This document shows, in pieces, positions 1-10,500 of a stretch of DNA of 64,000 nt. The DNA comes from Galbibacter pacificus (GTDB lineage Bacteria; Bacteroidota; Bacteroidia; Flavobacteriales; Flavobacteriaceae). The notes under the pieces were generated by a model. It was given only the letters and a program-made list of their open reading frames with translations, ran no database searches and was not told the DNA's origin. The translations under genes were made by a program, and so were the position numbers. Location of the stretch: contig NZ_JAQSVC010000006.1 in NCBI RefSeq assembly GCF_029603165.1, forward strand, positions 186,001 through 250,000, given 5' to 3'. Numbering within the stretch: position 1 is the stretch's first letter; every line of letters starts with the position of its first letter.

Positions 1-2
1 AC

Positions 3-158
3 ATAACATTGTTTAATAACAAACATTTAAAAATCAATACAAATGCCGGAAAAAGAGGCCTGAAGGAAATTAAAGTGGACAATCAACCAACCAAAGGGTA
101 TTTTGTTCCACACGATTTATTTATAAAGGGCGGGCATATAAACATATTAACAGAATAA
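3..158 (+). CDS. C-terminal fragment of an unidentified, probably carbohydrate-active protein (truncated by window start)
   Basis: An open frame enters from the left edge and stops at TAA 156-158, giving about 51 residues. The end of the protein reads GYFVPHDLFIKGGHINILTE, which resembles the closing beta-strand region of large exported glycosidases. The family cannot be fixed from this fragment. It lies 64 bases upstream of the sugar kinase in the same direction, so it is probably an upstream member of the same operon. The coding call rests on the uninterrupted frame and its position; the glycosidase assignment is inference. Confidence 0.55.
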   Translation: MTLFNNKHLKINTNAGKRGLKEIKVDNQPTKGYFVPHDLFIKGGHINILTE

Positions 159-222
159 GTGTGCTCTCTGCTATAAACAGAGCAGGGGTCAACATACATT
201 AATTAACAAAAAATTGCATAGA

Positions 223-1146
223 ATGCCAATAGTAATTGGAGTAGATATAGGGGGGAGCCATGTGTCTTGTGCGGCTGTAAATACAAACACAAATACCATT
301 CTTCCGGAAACATATTTTCAAAATGAAGTAAACTCGAAAGCGAGCAAAGAAACAATTCTTCAAACATGGGGAGATACCATAAACCAGGTTTTAAAAATAT
401 TTAAAGGAAAACAGATTGAAGGAATTGGTTTTGCCATGCCCGGGCCTTTTAAGTACAAAGAAGGCATAGCCATGTTTGAAGTGAACGACAAGTACGAATC
501 GCTTTACAATGTATCCGTTTTAAATGAATTGCCAAAATACGTATCGGCAAAAAATATAAAGCTTCGTTTTCTTAACGATGCATCCTCTTTTGGTCTGGGA
601 AGTTTGTTGTGCGGCGGAATCAAAACCGATAAAAAAGTAATTGCAATTACTTTGGGAACTGGTTTTGGTGCTGCTTTTTTTGATGGTGATATGCCAATCC
701 TTACAGGCAATGAAGTTCCCGAAAATGGCTGTCTCTGGGATAAACCATATAAAAATGGAATTTCAGATGATTATTTTTCAACCCGATGGTTCATAAATGC
801 ATATGAAGAATACAACGGAAATAACGATATTTATGGTGTGAAAGAAATTATCGATGAAGAAAAAGAGGTCGCTAAAGTATTGTTCAAAAAATTTACAGTT
901 AATTTATGCGAGTTCATGCTTCCTTATATAAATAAATTTCAACCGGATTTACTTATCATTGGCGGAAGCATTGCAAAATCTTCTTCTTTGTTCCTGCCAG
1001 ATTTAAAAGAAGCATTTTCCGAAGCTGGTATGGACCTTTCCATTCAAATTATAAGCAATACAGAAGAAGCAAACATTATTGGGGCTGCATATGCGCTTAA
1101 CGATAGCTTTTGGAAAAAAATAGAACTCATATTACCAAAAATATAA
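223..1146 (+). CDS. ROK-family sugar kinase, lacking the usual zinc motif
   Basis: Predicted cytosolic ATP-dependent sugar kinase of 307 residues. The N-terminus carries the ROK phosphate-binding loop GVDIGGSH. The second phosphate loop is GTGFGAAFFDGD at about 145-156, and the C-terminal adenosine region contains LLIIGGSIAKSS. Most ROK kinases have a Cys-rich zinc motif (CxCGxxGC) after the conserved His; here the equivalent stretch is ENGCLWDKPYKNG, with a single Cys, so this is a divergent member. I take ATG 223 as start; the frame extends to a TTG at 214. It lies 15 bases before a FucP-type permease, so the two probably import and phosphorylate the same sugar. The sugar is not readable from sequence. 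A role as a ROK regulator is unlikely because no helix-turn-helix precedes the kinase fold. Confidence 0.85.
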   Translation: MPIVIGVDIGGSHVSCAAVNTNTNTILPETYFQNEVNSKASKETILQTWGDTINQVLKIFKGKQIEGIGFAMPGPFKYKEGIAMFEVNDKYESLYNVSVLNELPKYVSAKNIKLRFLNDASSFGLGSLLCGGIKTDKKVIAITLGTGFGAAFFDGDMPILTGNEVPENGCLWDKPYKNGISDDYFSTRWFINAYEEYNGNNDIYGVKEIIDEEKEVAKVLFKKFTVNLCEFMLPYINKFQPDLLIIGGSIAKSSSLFLPDLKEAFSEAGMDLSIQIISNTEEANIIGAAYALNDSFWKKIELILPKI

Positions 1147-1161
1147 AACCATCCTGATACC

Positions 1162-2484
1162 ATGAATACAAACGATACAACACCATTAGTTTCAAAAAAA
1201 ATATTGCTTCCATTTGTTTTAATCACCTCTTTATTTGCATTATGGGGGTTTGCCAATGCCGTTACAGATCCAATGGTTCAGGCATTTAAAAAGGTGTTGG
1301 AGTTAACCAACTCACAGGCAGCCTGGGTGCAAATGGCGTTTTATGGGGGCTATTTTTGCATGGCTTTGCCAGCGGCACTCTTTGTTAGGAAATTCTCCTA
1401 CAAAAGCGGAATTATAATCGGGCTGACTTTGTATGCTGTTGGCGCATTACTTTTCTATCCGGCGGCTACAACCCAACAGTTTTGGTTCTTCTGCCTTGGC
1501 TTGTACGTGCTTACTTTCGGACTGGCATTTTTGGAGACTACGGCCAATCCGTATATTCTTTCAATGGGCAATAGCAAAACGGCCATCCGAAGGCTTAATT
1601 TAGCGCAGGCATTTAATCCCGTAGGATTGGTCCTGGGATTGTTGGTGGCCAAGTTTTTTGTACTGGAAAAGCTTCAATCGGATGATTACGAAAATTACAG
1701 TGCTCTGGCCGAAGCAAAAAAGACATTGATAAGAACCTCCGATTTAATGGTAATCCGTGATCCTTATGTAATTTTAGGAATTGTTGTTTTGGCAGTACTG
1801 GTAATGATACTCCTTAACAAAATGCCACAGGTTAGAGATGAAGAGGGCATTCCAAGCTTGTCCAAAACTTTCTCCAGCCTTTTTAAAAATAAAAGGTACG
1901 TTTATGGGGTTTTGGCCTTGGTAATGTACATGGGCGCACAAATTATGTGCTGGACCTATATTTATCAATATGCTGAAGGAATTGGGGTTTCATCAGAAAC
2001 GGCAGCCAATTATCAATTAGCGGCTTTCTTTCTTTTTACCATCGGAAGGGCTATTGGAACTTATTTATTGAAATTTATGAGTTCTTCCAAACTGTTGTTT
2101 TACTTTGCCCTTTTTGGTATTATTTGCTGCTTGGGTACCATGTTTGTTCAAAATGAAATTGGACTTTACTTTTTGGTGATGATATCGGCCTTTCTTTCTA
2201 TTATGTTCCCCACGATTTATGGAATTGCCCTTGACGGGCTTTCTGAAGAAGATTCTAAGATTGGTGCTGCCGGTCTTGTTATGGCCATTGTTGGAGGAGC
2301 ATTATTGCCACAATTACAGGGCATATTGATCGATTTGGGCGGAGCCGGCGTAAGCGATATTAAAATACTGGGCATATCCGAAATTAATTTTTCGTTTGTT
2401 TTGCCGGCAATTTGCTTTTTAATGGTTGCCTTATATGCAACGGCAGTTTACCGCAATAAATTTTCAGCCGAAAAAGCATCTTAA
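1162..2484 (+). CDS. FucP-type sugar:H+ symporter, major facilitator superfamily
   Basis: Inner-membrane permease of 440 residues with about 12 hydrophobic segments. The motifs match the L-fucose:H+ symporter family: LWGFANAVTDPM in the first helix, FLETTANPYI with the conserved Glu in the fourth, and RRLNLAQAFNPVG just after. Members carry fucose, galactose, glucose or N-acetylglucosamine, and specificity cannot be read here. The surrounding arabinose- and galactose-releasing enzymes make a neutral monosaccharide such as L-arabinose or galactose a reasonable guess. The gene follows the ROK kinase by 15 bases and precedes the GH127-like gene by 11, so all three look co-transcribed. Confidence 0.88.
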   Translation: MNTNDTTPLVSKKILLPFVLITSLFALWGFANAVTDPMVQAFKKVLELTNSQAAWVQMAFYGGYFCMALPAALFVRKFSYKSGIIIGLTLYAVGALLFYPAATTQQFWFFCLGLYVLTFGLAFLETTANPYILSMGNSKTAIRRLNLAQAFNPVGLVLGLLVAKFFVLEKLQSDDYENYSALAEAKKTLIRTSDLMVIRDPYVILGIVVLAVLVMILLNKMPQVRDEEGIPSLSKTFSSLFKNKRYVYGVLALVMYMGAQIMCWTYIYQYAEGIGVSSETAANYQLAAFFLFTIGRAIGTYLLKFMSSSKLLFYFALFGIICCLGTMFVQNEIGLYFLVMISAFLSIMFPTIYGIALDGLSEEDSKIGAAGLVMAIVGGALLPQLQGILIDLGGAGVSDIKILGISEINFSFVLPAICFLMVALYATAVYRNKFSAEKAS

Positions 2485-2495
2485 TAACCAAATGC

Positions 2496-4619
2496 ATGAG
2501 AGTTCTTTTAGCCTTTTTTTCAGCATTGTTGTTTTTTGGTTGCAATACCAATGAAACTACTTCTGATAAAAAAACAGAAAGGAGCACACTTGCTTTATAC
2601 CTTCAAAATAAGGCTCCGCTGAAAGAAAATCCTTATCTGGAATTACCCCTTGGCGCCATAAAACCAAAAGCATGGCTTGAAGACCAGTTGCAGCGTATGG
2701 CAAACGGAATGACGGGAAACCTGGATTCCATTTATGGAGATGTTGTAGGAAAACGTAACGGTTGGTTGGGTGGCGATGGCGACGGTTGGGAAAGGGGCCC
2801 TTATTGGATTGATGGCTTATTGCCATTGGCCTATATTCTTAACGATGAAAAATTAAAGGAAAAAGTACGGCCGTGGGTTGAATGGACGCTTAACAATCAA
2901 GCCGAAAATGGGTACTTGGGACCTGTGCCATTTAAAGGAAAACCTGTATACGAACCAGGTTTGCAACGGGGCAATAGAATGGATTGGTGGCCAAAAATGG
3001 TGATGCTTAAAATTCTCCAGCAATACTACAACGCCACGGAAGATAAAAGGGTAATTACGGCCTTGACCAAATATTTTAAGTATCAACTGCAAGAATTGCC
3101 AAAAAGACCGCTCGATTATCTTTCTTTTTGGGGCAACAGGCGGGGAGGCGACAATCTTCAGGTGGTATATTGGTTTTATAATATTACCGGGGATAAGTTT
3201 TTACTGGATTTGGGTAAAATTATTCAGGAACAAACTTTTCCGTGGACGGAAGTTTTTTTGAATACGGAAAATAATAACGACCCTTCAAACCCTTGGTATT
3301 ATGGGCAGATGAAAAGATACCCGTTTGATACAACCGAAATAGAGAACCTTACCATATCAAAAATAGGAGGTATCCATACCGTTAATCTGGCTCAAGGAAT
3401 AAAAGAGCCAGTGGTAGCTTATCAGGCCGATTTAAATCAAGATCACCTAAAAGCGGTAAAAAAGGCCTTTGCCGATATAAAAAAATATCACGGTCAGCCG
3501 CAAGGAATGTATGGTGGAGACGAGCCCTTGCACGGTAATAATCCGGTGCAGGGAATCGAGTTTTGTGCCATTTCAGAAGAAATGTTTTCGTTGGAAACCA
3601 TGCTGAAGATTACCGGCGATATGGAATTTGCAGACCAATTGGAGCGGATAACATACAATGCATTGCCCACACAGGCTTCAGACGATTATATGTCGAGGCA
3701 ATATTTTCAGGCAGCCAATCAAATTGAGTTAAGCGATAAATTGGGTACTTCGTTTGAATCCAATAACCATCAACATACCGATTTTGTATACGGTACAACC
3801 ACCGGGTATCCTTGTTGCACGACCAATATGCATCAGTCGTGGCCTAAATTTGTTCAAAATCTGTTTTATGCAACCAAAAACGGTGGGATAGCGGCCTTGC
3901 AATATGCGCCCAGCGAAGTTACCATGAAAGTGGCTAATGGCGTCCTGCTTCAAATGGAAGAAAAAACAGGCTATCCGTTCAGGGAAACCGTACATTTTAA
4001 AATGAAGCTTTCAAAAGAAGCCTTTTTTCCTTTTCACCTTAGAATACCGGAATGGGCAAAAACGCCTTCTATTCTTATAAATGGCAGGGAAGTTAAATTT
4101 TCCGTAGAGAACCAAATAGTAGTTTTGGAGAGGAAGTGGAATAACGGCGACGAAATTACCTTAAAACTCCCCATGGAACTTAAAATTTCTACTTGGTACC
4201 AGTTTACAAAAACAGTTGAAAGGGGACCATTGGTGTATTCATTAAAAATAGACCATCGCCTTGCGGAAAAAAACAGAGGAGACCACTTTGGAACTTTTAC
4301 AGAAGTGTATCCCAAGACCAATTGGAACATGGCATTGTTGAATACCGTTATTGAAAACCCTTCGGAAAATATTAAAATAGTTGAAAAAAATTGGACGCAT
4401 GAAGTATATCCTTGGAATATTGAAAATGCGCCTATTCAACTGGAATTAAACGGTGTTCAGGTCGACAACTGGAAAGCGGTTAACGGGGTTGCGGTTATCC
4501 CCGGCTTTTGGGGAGCACCTGCACGGCCAAAAGATAAATTAGCTCCCATTGTTTTAATTCCCTACGGATGTACAACCTTAAGAATTACCGAATTTCCCGT
4601 GTATTCCGTAAAAAACTAA
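2496..4619 (+). CDS. GH127-like (DUF1680) beta-L-arabinofuranosidase, lipoprotein
   Basis: Exported glycosidase of 707 residues with a lipoprotein signal (LLFFGC, Cys16), so it is probably anchored in an outer-membrane or periplasmic leaflet. The body is an (alpha/alpha)6 barrel of the DUF1680 family. The zinc-site residues known from the Bifidobacterium enzyme HypBA1 (Glu-x-Cys and a Cys-Cys pair) are present as IEFC (Glu355, Cys357) and GYPCCTTN (Cys440, Cys441). In HypBA1 the first Cys of the pair is the nucleophile, so this copy should be active. The likely reaction is release of beta-L-arabinofuranose from a glycan or hydroxyproline-linked arabinan. A paralogue with the same residues begins at 23054. 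The assignment could shift to a neighbouring DUF1680-derived family such as GH146. Confidence 0.85.
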   Translation: MRVLLAFFSALLFFGCNTNETTSDKKTERSTLALYLQNKAPLKENPYLELPLGAIKPKAWLEDQLQRMANGMTGNLDSIYGDVVGKRNGWLGGDGDGWERGPYWIDGLLPLAYILNDEKLKEKVRPWVEWTLNNQAENGYLGPVPFKGKPVYEPGLQRGNRMDWWPKMVMLKILQQYYNATEDKRVITALTKYFKYQLQELPKRPLDYLSFWGNRRGGDNLQVVYWFYNITGDKFLLDLGKIIQEQTFPWTEVFLNTENNNDPSNPWYYGQMKRYPFDTTEIENLTISKIGGIHTVNLAQGIKEPVVAYQADLNQDHLKAVKKAFADIKKYHGQPQGMYGGDEPLHGNNPVQGIEFCAISEEMFSLETMLKITGDMEFADQLERITYNALPTQASDDYMSRQYFQAANQIELSDKLGTSFESNNHQHTDFVYGTTTGYPCCTTNMHQSWPKFVQNLFYATKNGGIAALQYAPSEVTMKVANGVLLQMEEKTGYPFRETVHFKMKLSKEAFFPFHLRIPEWAKTPSILINGREVKFSVENQIVVLERKWNNGDEITLKLPMELKISTWYQFTKTVERGPLVYSLKIDHRLAEKNRGDHFGTFTEVYPKTNWNMALLNTVIENPSENIKIVEKNWTHEVYPWNIENAPIQLELNGVQVDNWKAVNGVAVIPGFWGAPARPKDKLAPIVLIPYGCTTLRITEFPVYSVKN

Positions 4620-4937
4620 AGCCATCATTTTGTTTTTATTGTGTGCATAATGTTTCATTTAACATACAATCTGTGCGCTTTTAACGCATTGTGAATGATT
4701 AAAACGAAATAATGAAACAAATGGCATATTCAAAATAATTAAAATTCACTCTCTTTGGTTTCGATGATTTGTCATTTTCAATGGGTTTTTATTGAATAAT
4801 TGAGAACATTCAACAGGACAAATGGCAAATTATTAAGTTTTTTTGATTGAGGTTAATAAAAATCACAATAAAAAAATGTAGAATGATGATTGAGAACAAA
4901 ATTTTTTAACAACTATATTTTAACCCTTTATATTATA
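4620..4937. other. Intergenic region with inverted and direct TGTTTCA sites
   Basis: This AT-rich gap between the GH127-like gene and the GH2 gene has no credible ORF. It carries TGTTTCA at 4651-4657 and its inverse TGAAACA at 4713-4719. A weak second half-site (TGTGCGC) starts 21 bases after the first. The layout resembles the stronger sites upstream of susC and of the 22-kb operon, so the region probably holds the GH2 promoter. No rho-independent terminator is evident. Confidence 0.4.
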
Positions 4938-6770
4938 ATGATTAATCAACTAAAACGAAAAAAGAACCGCTTTTTAATTGGCGCCGCATTGTTAGGAAGC
5001 GCAGCAATGTTTGCACAACAATGGAAGCCCGCCGGAAATAAAATTAAAACAGAATGGGCCAACCAGATTGATACCGAAAACGTATTGAACGAATATCCGC
5101 GCCCGATAATGGAACGTAAAGAGTGGAAAAACCTTAACGGTTTGTGGGATTATGCCATTCAAGATGCCGGAAAGGGAGCCCCAAAAAAAGCCGATGGGAA
5201 AATTTTAGTCCCTTTTGCCATAGAATCCAGCCTTTCGGGGGTAATGAAAGAAGTGGGCGCATCTAAAGAATTATGGTACGAAACTTCTTTTACGGTGCCA
5301 GATAACTGGAACGGTAAAAATATATTGCTTCATTTTGGGGCCGTTGACTGGAAAACAGATATTTGGCTTAACGGTATAAAAATAGGTTCCCATACTGGAG
5401 GATATACACCGTTTTCGTTCAACATAACCCCGTTTTTGCAGAGCGGCGACCAAAAATTGAAAATCAAGGTTTGGGACCCAACCAGCGATGGACCGCAACC
5501 ACGAGGAAAGCAAGTAAAAAAACCAGAAGGTATCTGGTACACGCCTGTTACGGGGATCTGGCAGACGGTATGGATAGAACCCGTTGCCGATAAAAGTATA
5601 AAAGAACTAAAGATTACTCCAAATATCGATGAGAGCACGGTGTCCATCAAACCCGTTTTGACTAATGCCACATATGGAGATGTCATCGAGGTTACCGTAA
5701 AAGATGGCGATAAAGTGCTGTCTGTTACCAAGGCCAATGCTGCTGAAGCTTTTGATATATATGTTGAAAACCAAAAATTGTGGTCGCCCGAGGCGCCATT
5801 TTTGTATAGAATGACCGTTAAGCTGTTAAGCAACGGGGCTATCACCGATGAAGTAGAAAGCTATTTTGCAATGCGCAAAATTTCCAAAAAAAGAGACGAG
5901 AACGGAATCGTAAGGATGCAATTGAACAATAAAGATTATTTCCAGTTTGGACCTTTGGACCAAGGCTGGTGGCCCGATGGCTTGTATACCGCACCAACTG
6001 ACGAGGCGTTGAAATACGACATTGTAAAGACCAAAGAATTAGGCTTCAACATGATACGTAAGCACGTAAAGGTCGAGCCAGCACGTTGGTATACGCATTG
6101 CGACGAGCTTGGTATTTTGGTTTGGCAGGACATGCCAAGCGGTGATGCCGCTCCGATATGGCAAAACAAAAAATATTTTGACGGAACCGAATTGAAGCGA
6201 AGCAATAAATCTGAACAGATCTACCGCAAAGAATGGAAAGAAATTATTGATTATCTGTATTCATATCCAAGTATTGTGGTTTGGGTACCTTTTAACGAGG
6301 CTTGGGGGCAATTTAAAACGGTTGAAATTACCGAATGGACCCAAAGTTACGATCCGTCAAGGCTTATAAATTCAGCGAGTGGCGGAAACCATTTCCAGAC
6401 CGGCGATATCTTGGATTTGCACAATTACCCTGGTCCAGATATGTACTTGTACGATGCCAACCGCGTAACCGTTTTAGGGGAATATGGCGGGATTGGCCTG
6501 CCCCTTGAAGGCCACCTTTGGAAAACAGATAACAATTGGGGGTATGTAAAGTTCAAGAACTCAAACGAGACCACTAAGGAGTATGTTAAGTATGCCAACA
6601 AATTAAAGGGCTTTGTAAAAACCGGTTTTTCCGCAGCTGTTTATACACAAACCACCGATGTTGAAGGTGAGGTAAACGGATTTATGACCTACGACAGAAA
6701 GGTGGATAAAATGGACTTTAAAAAGGTACATGATGTAAACCAAGAAGTAATAAACAGCATTAATGAATAA
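4938..6770 (+). CDS. GH2-family beta-glycosidase (beta-galactosidase-like), exported
   Basis: Exported enzyme of 610 residues with a signal peptide ending near AAMFAQQ. The order is an N-terminal jelly-roll, an immunoglobulin-like sandwich and a TIM barrel, the short GH2 layout without the C-terminal domains of LacZ. The acid/base Glu is in FNEAWGQ (Glu454) and the nucleophile in GEYGG (Glu515). The motif HCDELGILVWQDMP is the conserved GH2 segment ahead of the acid/base. The likely action is removal of a terminal beta-galactosyl, or alternatively alpha-L-arabinopyranosyl, residue. ATG 4938 is preferred because it begins a clean signal peptide; the frame extends upstream to a TTG at 4890. The gene has its own upstream region and a strong terminator after it, so it is probably monocistronic. 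Confidence 0.87.
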   Translation: MINQLKRKKNRFLIGAALLGSAAMFAQQWKPAGNKIKTEWANQIDTENVLNEYPRPIMERKEWKNLNGLWDYAIQDAGKGAPKKADGKILVPFAIESSLSGVMKEVGASKELWYETSFTVPDNWNGKNILLHFGAVDWKTDIWLNGIKIGSHTGGYTPFSFNITPFLQSGDQKLKIKVWDPTSDGPQPRGKQVKKPEGIWYTPVTGIWQTVWIEPVADKSIKELKITPNIDESTVSIKPVLTNATYGDVIEVTVKDGDKVLSVTKANAAEAFDIYVENQKLWSPEAPFLYRMTVKLLSNGAITDEVESYFAMRKISKKRDENGIVRMQLNNKDYFQFGPLDQGWWPDGLYTAPTDEALKYDIVKTKELGFNMIRKHVKVEPARWYTHCDELGILVWQDMPSGDAAPIWQNKKYFDGTELKRSNKSEQIYRKEWKEIIDYLYSYPSIVVWVPFNEAWGQFKTVEITEWTQSYDPSRLINSASGGNHFQTGDILDLHNYPGPDMYLYDANRVTVLGEYGGIGLPLEGHLWKTDNNWGYVKFKNSNETTKEYVKYANKLKGFVKTGFSAAVYTQTTDVEGEVNGFMTYDRKVDKMDFKKVHDVNQEVINSINE

Positions 6771-6838
6771 TATTATTTTTTCATATAGTTAGTTTAATTG
6801 TAATTATTTTCAGCTAGTCAAATCTCATGGATTTTGGC

Positions 6839-6870
6839 AAAGGCTTTCGGGAAACCGGAAGCCTTTTTTG
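6839..6870 (+). terminator. Rho-independent terminator after the GH2 gene
   Basis: The stem AGGCTTTCGG pairs with CCGGAAGCCT (one G-T pair) around a GAAA loop and is followed by six T residues. Confidence 0.8.
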
Positions 6871-7578
6871 TTTATAAACAAGGAACTAATTTAAATAACC
6901 GGTTGCAGGTGCTGCTCAGTATAAAAAATGAGCTTGTCAAAAAGTGTTGTATAACGAATTTTCCATTTTTATCTAGAGGTATATTGTATATGTACTTTTA
7001 ATGAAGGGAGCTTGACATATGCATGTTTTAAATATGAAAGCCTATCGGGTTAACCCTAATTTTTTCCATTCTGCATAGGCAACAATTACCATCTGTTGCT
7101 TATGTTTTATCCGTAAGCTGAAAGGATTTTGATACGATTATTATTTCAACGTCGAGGATAAGGTCTGTTTTTATAAAAAAAATGCATTTTAGGCAATAGA
7201 AAACATAAATATTTATCAAACAAACAACTATTCATTATGTTTCATACCTATGCATAATGTCTTATTCCTATCCATTTTTTAACGTAAAATTAGAATTTGA
7301 ACAGTTTGTACGAAAGATTGAAACAAAACAAACGGGTGAGTCACATATATATTATGGTATTTTGAAATAATCAAATCAGCAAAAAAAGGAAGATAATTTT
7401 TAGTATTTGACAATTTAAACCCTAACTCATTGTCTAATCTATAATCGACCTTTATTTTTTTACAAAATTTTATTAAGGTGTTTTTTACTTTTATTTAAAC
7501 GATTTTGTTAAAAAAATGTAAAACTGATTTGAATGAAATGCTAACTAAAAACAAAATGTTTCAAAAAAATGAAATTCA
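6871..7578. other. Long susC upstream region
   Basis: About 700 bases without a credible ORF, very AT-rich. Besides the direct repeat at 7237-7276 it holds an inverted TGAAACA at 7319-7325 and a TGTTTCA at 7557-7563, just before the susC start. No clear TAnnTTTG element was found, so the promoter is not placed. The leader may be long, since the candidate operator lies about 300 bases before the start codon. Confidence 0.4.
7237..7276 (+). promoter_or_regulatory. Candidate HTCS operator: 20-bp direct repeat upstream of susC
   Basis: Two copies in tandem with exact period 20: ATGTTTCATACCTATGCATA at 7237 and ATGTCTTATTCCTATCCATT at 7257, identical at 15 of 20 positions. A pair built on the same TGTTTCATA core, also with period 20, occurs at 21648. 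A tandem site two helical turns apart suits a dimeric AraC-type regulator such as the hybrid sensor encoded here. The link to that regulator is inference. Confidence 0.55.
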
Positions 7579-10500
7579 ATGAAAACAAACTCTAAAAAAC
7601 TAATTAAACAAATGATCCTGACGCTATTTTGCGGTTTGGTGAGTTTATACTCATACGGGCAGGATCAGGTAACGATTAGCGGTACCGTTACCGGAAAAGA
7701 TGATGGAGTACCCATTCCTTATGTTACAGTACTCGTTAAAGGAGCGAGTGGAAATGGAGCAACCACCGATTTTGATGGAAACTATACAATAACGGCAAGT
7801 CCAGATGCTACATTGGTTTATAGTTCAATCGGGTTTAAATCACATGAAGTTTCAGTTGATGGCCGTACAACCATCAATGTTCAATTGCTGGAAGATGTTG
7901 AAGCTTTAGACGAAGTAATTGTTGTTGGGTATTCAACACAAGAAAAAAAGGATTTAACAGCAGCAATTTCATCCATAACAAGTAGTGATATTGAAAAAGT
8001 ACATGCAGGGAGTACCGTAAGTACTGGGTTAGCCGGTAAATTGCCCGGGGTAAGTTTTAGAATGCCCGATGGACGTCCTGGAGCTTCTGCCAATATTCAA
8101 ATCCGTAATATGGGAAATCCTCTGTATGTTATTGATGGGGTACAGCAAGATGCGGGACAGTTTAATAACTTGTCGCCCAATGATATCGAAAGTATCTCGG
8201 TGTTAAAAGATGGTTCTGCGGCAATTTATGGTTCCCGTGCCGCCAACGGTGTGGTAGTAGTAACTACCAAAAAAGGTAAAAAGGGAAGTAGGAGCACCGT
8301 AAATATAGATGCTTACACTGGGTGGCAAAATTGGACACGTTTTCCAGAGGCCGTAAACGATTCTTATGAATGGATGTTAGGGAAGGCCGAGGCAGAGGTG
8401 AACGAATTTGGGTCTACATCGATTACTCCCGAAGAACTCGAAAAATACAGGATTGGGGAAGAATATGGTTATCAGTCGTTTAACTGGAGGGATTTTATTG
8501 TAAAGAAAAACGCCCCAGTTTCAAACATTAACATCAATGCCACCGGCGGATCCGAAAAAATTAATTACTATTTATCTTTTACAAAATTAAATCAGGAAGC
8601 TGTTTTTGGAGATGAATTTACTTTTGATAGAACCAACGTTCAGAGTAACGTAGATGCACAAATTACTGATAATTTAAAGGTAGGGGTTCAAATTAATGGT
8701 AGGATTGAAGAACGAAAAAACCCAGGGATTCCAGGTACAGACGACTATTGGTTGCCACGGTTTGCAATTCTTAGAAACAGACCTTTTGAGCGTCCCTATG
8801 CAAACGACAATCCTGAATATTTAAACGATATTGGTCATAATGAAACCAACTGGGGATTACATAATTTTGAAGTTGGAGGATATAGCCAAACTACTTGGAG
8901 AGTACTTCAAAATAACTTCAGTGCTGAATACGATTTCGGGTTTATTCCAGGGTTAAAAGCAAAAGGGATGTATTCATATTACATTGCAGATCAGGTAATG
9001 AATGGGCATGAGTATACTTACGAAGCTTATACATACGACCCAGCTAACGATACCTATAGTGTTACAGGAGGAAGTACCAACCCATGGAGGGAGCGTAGAA
9101 CCCATAAAAAAATACAAAACGTATTTCAGGGATCGTTGAGCTATAAAAAAGTAATTAATGATGAACATACCTTGACTGCTATGTTCTTGGTAGAGCGTAT
9201 CGATATTAATGAGCAAACACAATGGGTGCACTCGGTACCAAAAACCAACGTATTGCCATTAATCTACTTTCCAGACATGGATACCTATGACGATAGTGAA
9301 TATGAAGAAGCAAGAATTGGTTACGTAGGGAACTTTACATACAATTACAAGGACAAATATTATATCAATTCTTCCATCCGTAGAGATGCATCTTGGAAGT
9401 TTGCACCCAATAAGCGTGTTGGTATATTTCCTTCTATTTCCGGTGGATGGCGTATTACCGAAGAACCTTTTATGAAGAATTGGTTGGGTGAAGAATCCAT
9501 TTTAAGCGATTTTAAAATACGTGCTTCTTATGGAGTTTTAGGAGATGATAATATTAATCTTGGAATTAATGCAGACGATCCAAGATACATAGGGCCATAT
9601 GATTATCTTACAGGATATGAGTACGATCCAAATGATGGTACTCCGGTAATTATAGACGGGGAAGCCATTATACCAAGTAGGGATAAAGGACAACCCATTG
9701 ATAATATTTCTTGGTTTGAAAGTGAAATCACCGATATTGGTGTAGATTTTGGTTTGTTCGATGGTAAATTAACCGGTTCTTTCGATTATTTTTACAGAGA
9801 GCGCAGTGGCTTAAGAGGAAGGAAATATGATGTATTGGTGCCAAATGAGCTGGGCTATGCTTTGCCTGACGAAAATGTAAATAGTGATGCTGTTTACGGT
9901 TCGGAATTTATGTTGTCTTATTATGGAAATATTGGTGACTTAAACATTATGGTTTCGGGGAATGTATCGTATACCAAAACGAAATTCTTAGAAAGTTACA
10001 AACCACGTTTTGGAAATTCGTACGATGAATATAGAAACTCTTCTGAAGGGAGATACAACAATTTATTTTGGGGATATACACAGATAGGTCAATTTGAATC
10101 GCAGGAACAAATTGATAATTATCCAGTAGATATTGACGGTCGTGGAAACATTACAATGAATCCCGGCGATTTAATTTATGAAGATATTAATGGAGATGGC
10201 AAAATAGATTGGTATGACGAAACCCCTATTGGGTACAATAATACTCAACCCTTGATAAATTATGGTTTGAGTTTGTCGTTAGCTTATAAAGGATTTGATT
10301 TTACAGCCGATTTTTCAGGTGCTTCAGGATATTCTTGGAACCAAAACTGGGAAGGGAGAAAACCCTATCAAAACGAAGGAGCACTTAATGAAATATTTTT
10401 GGATAGATGGCACCGCGAAGACCCATTCGATCCAAATAGCGAATGGATTCCGGGAAAATATCCAGGTCTTCGCTATAACAATGGTAGCCATAGTAATAAT

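Noticed and set aside
5330-5845. Minus-strand frame of 171 codons inside the GH2 gene
   Set aside because: It lies opposite a gene with intact catalytic motifs and shows no recognisable domain.
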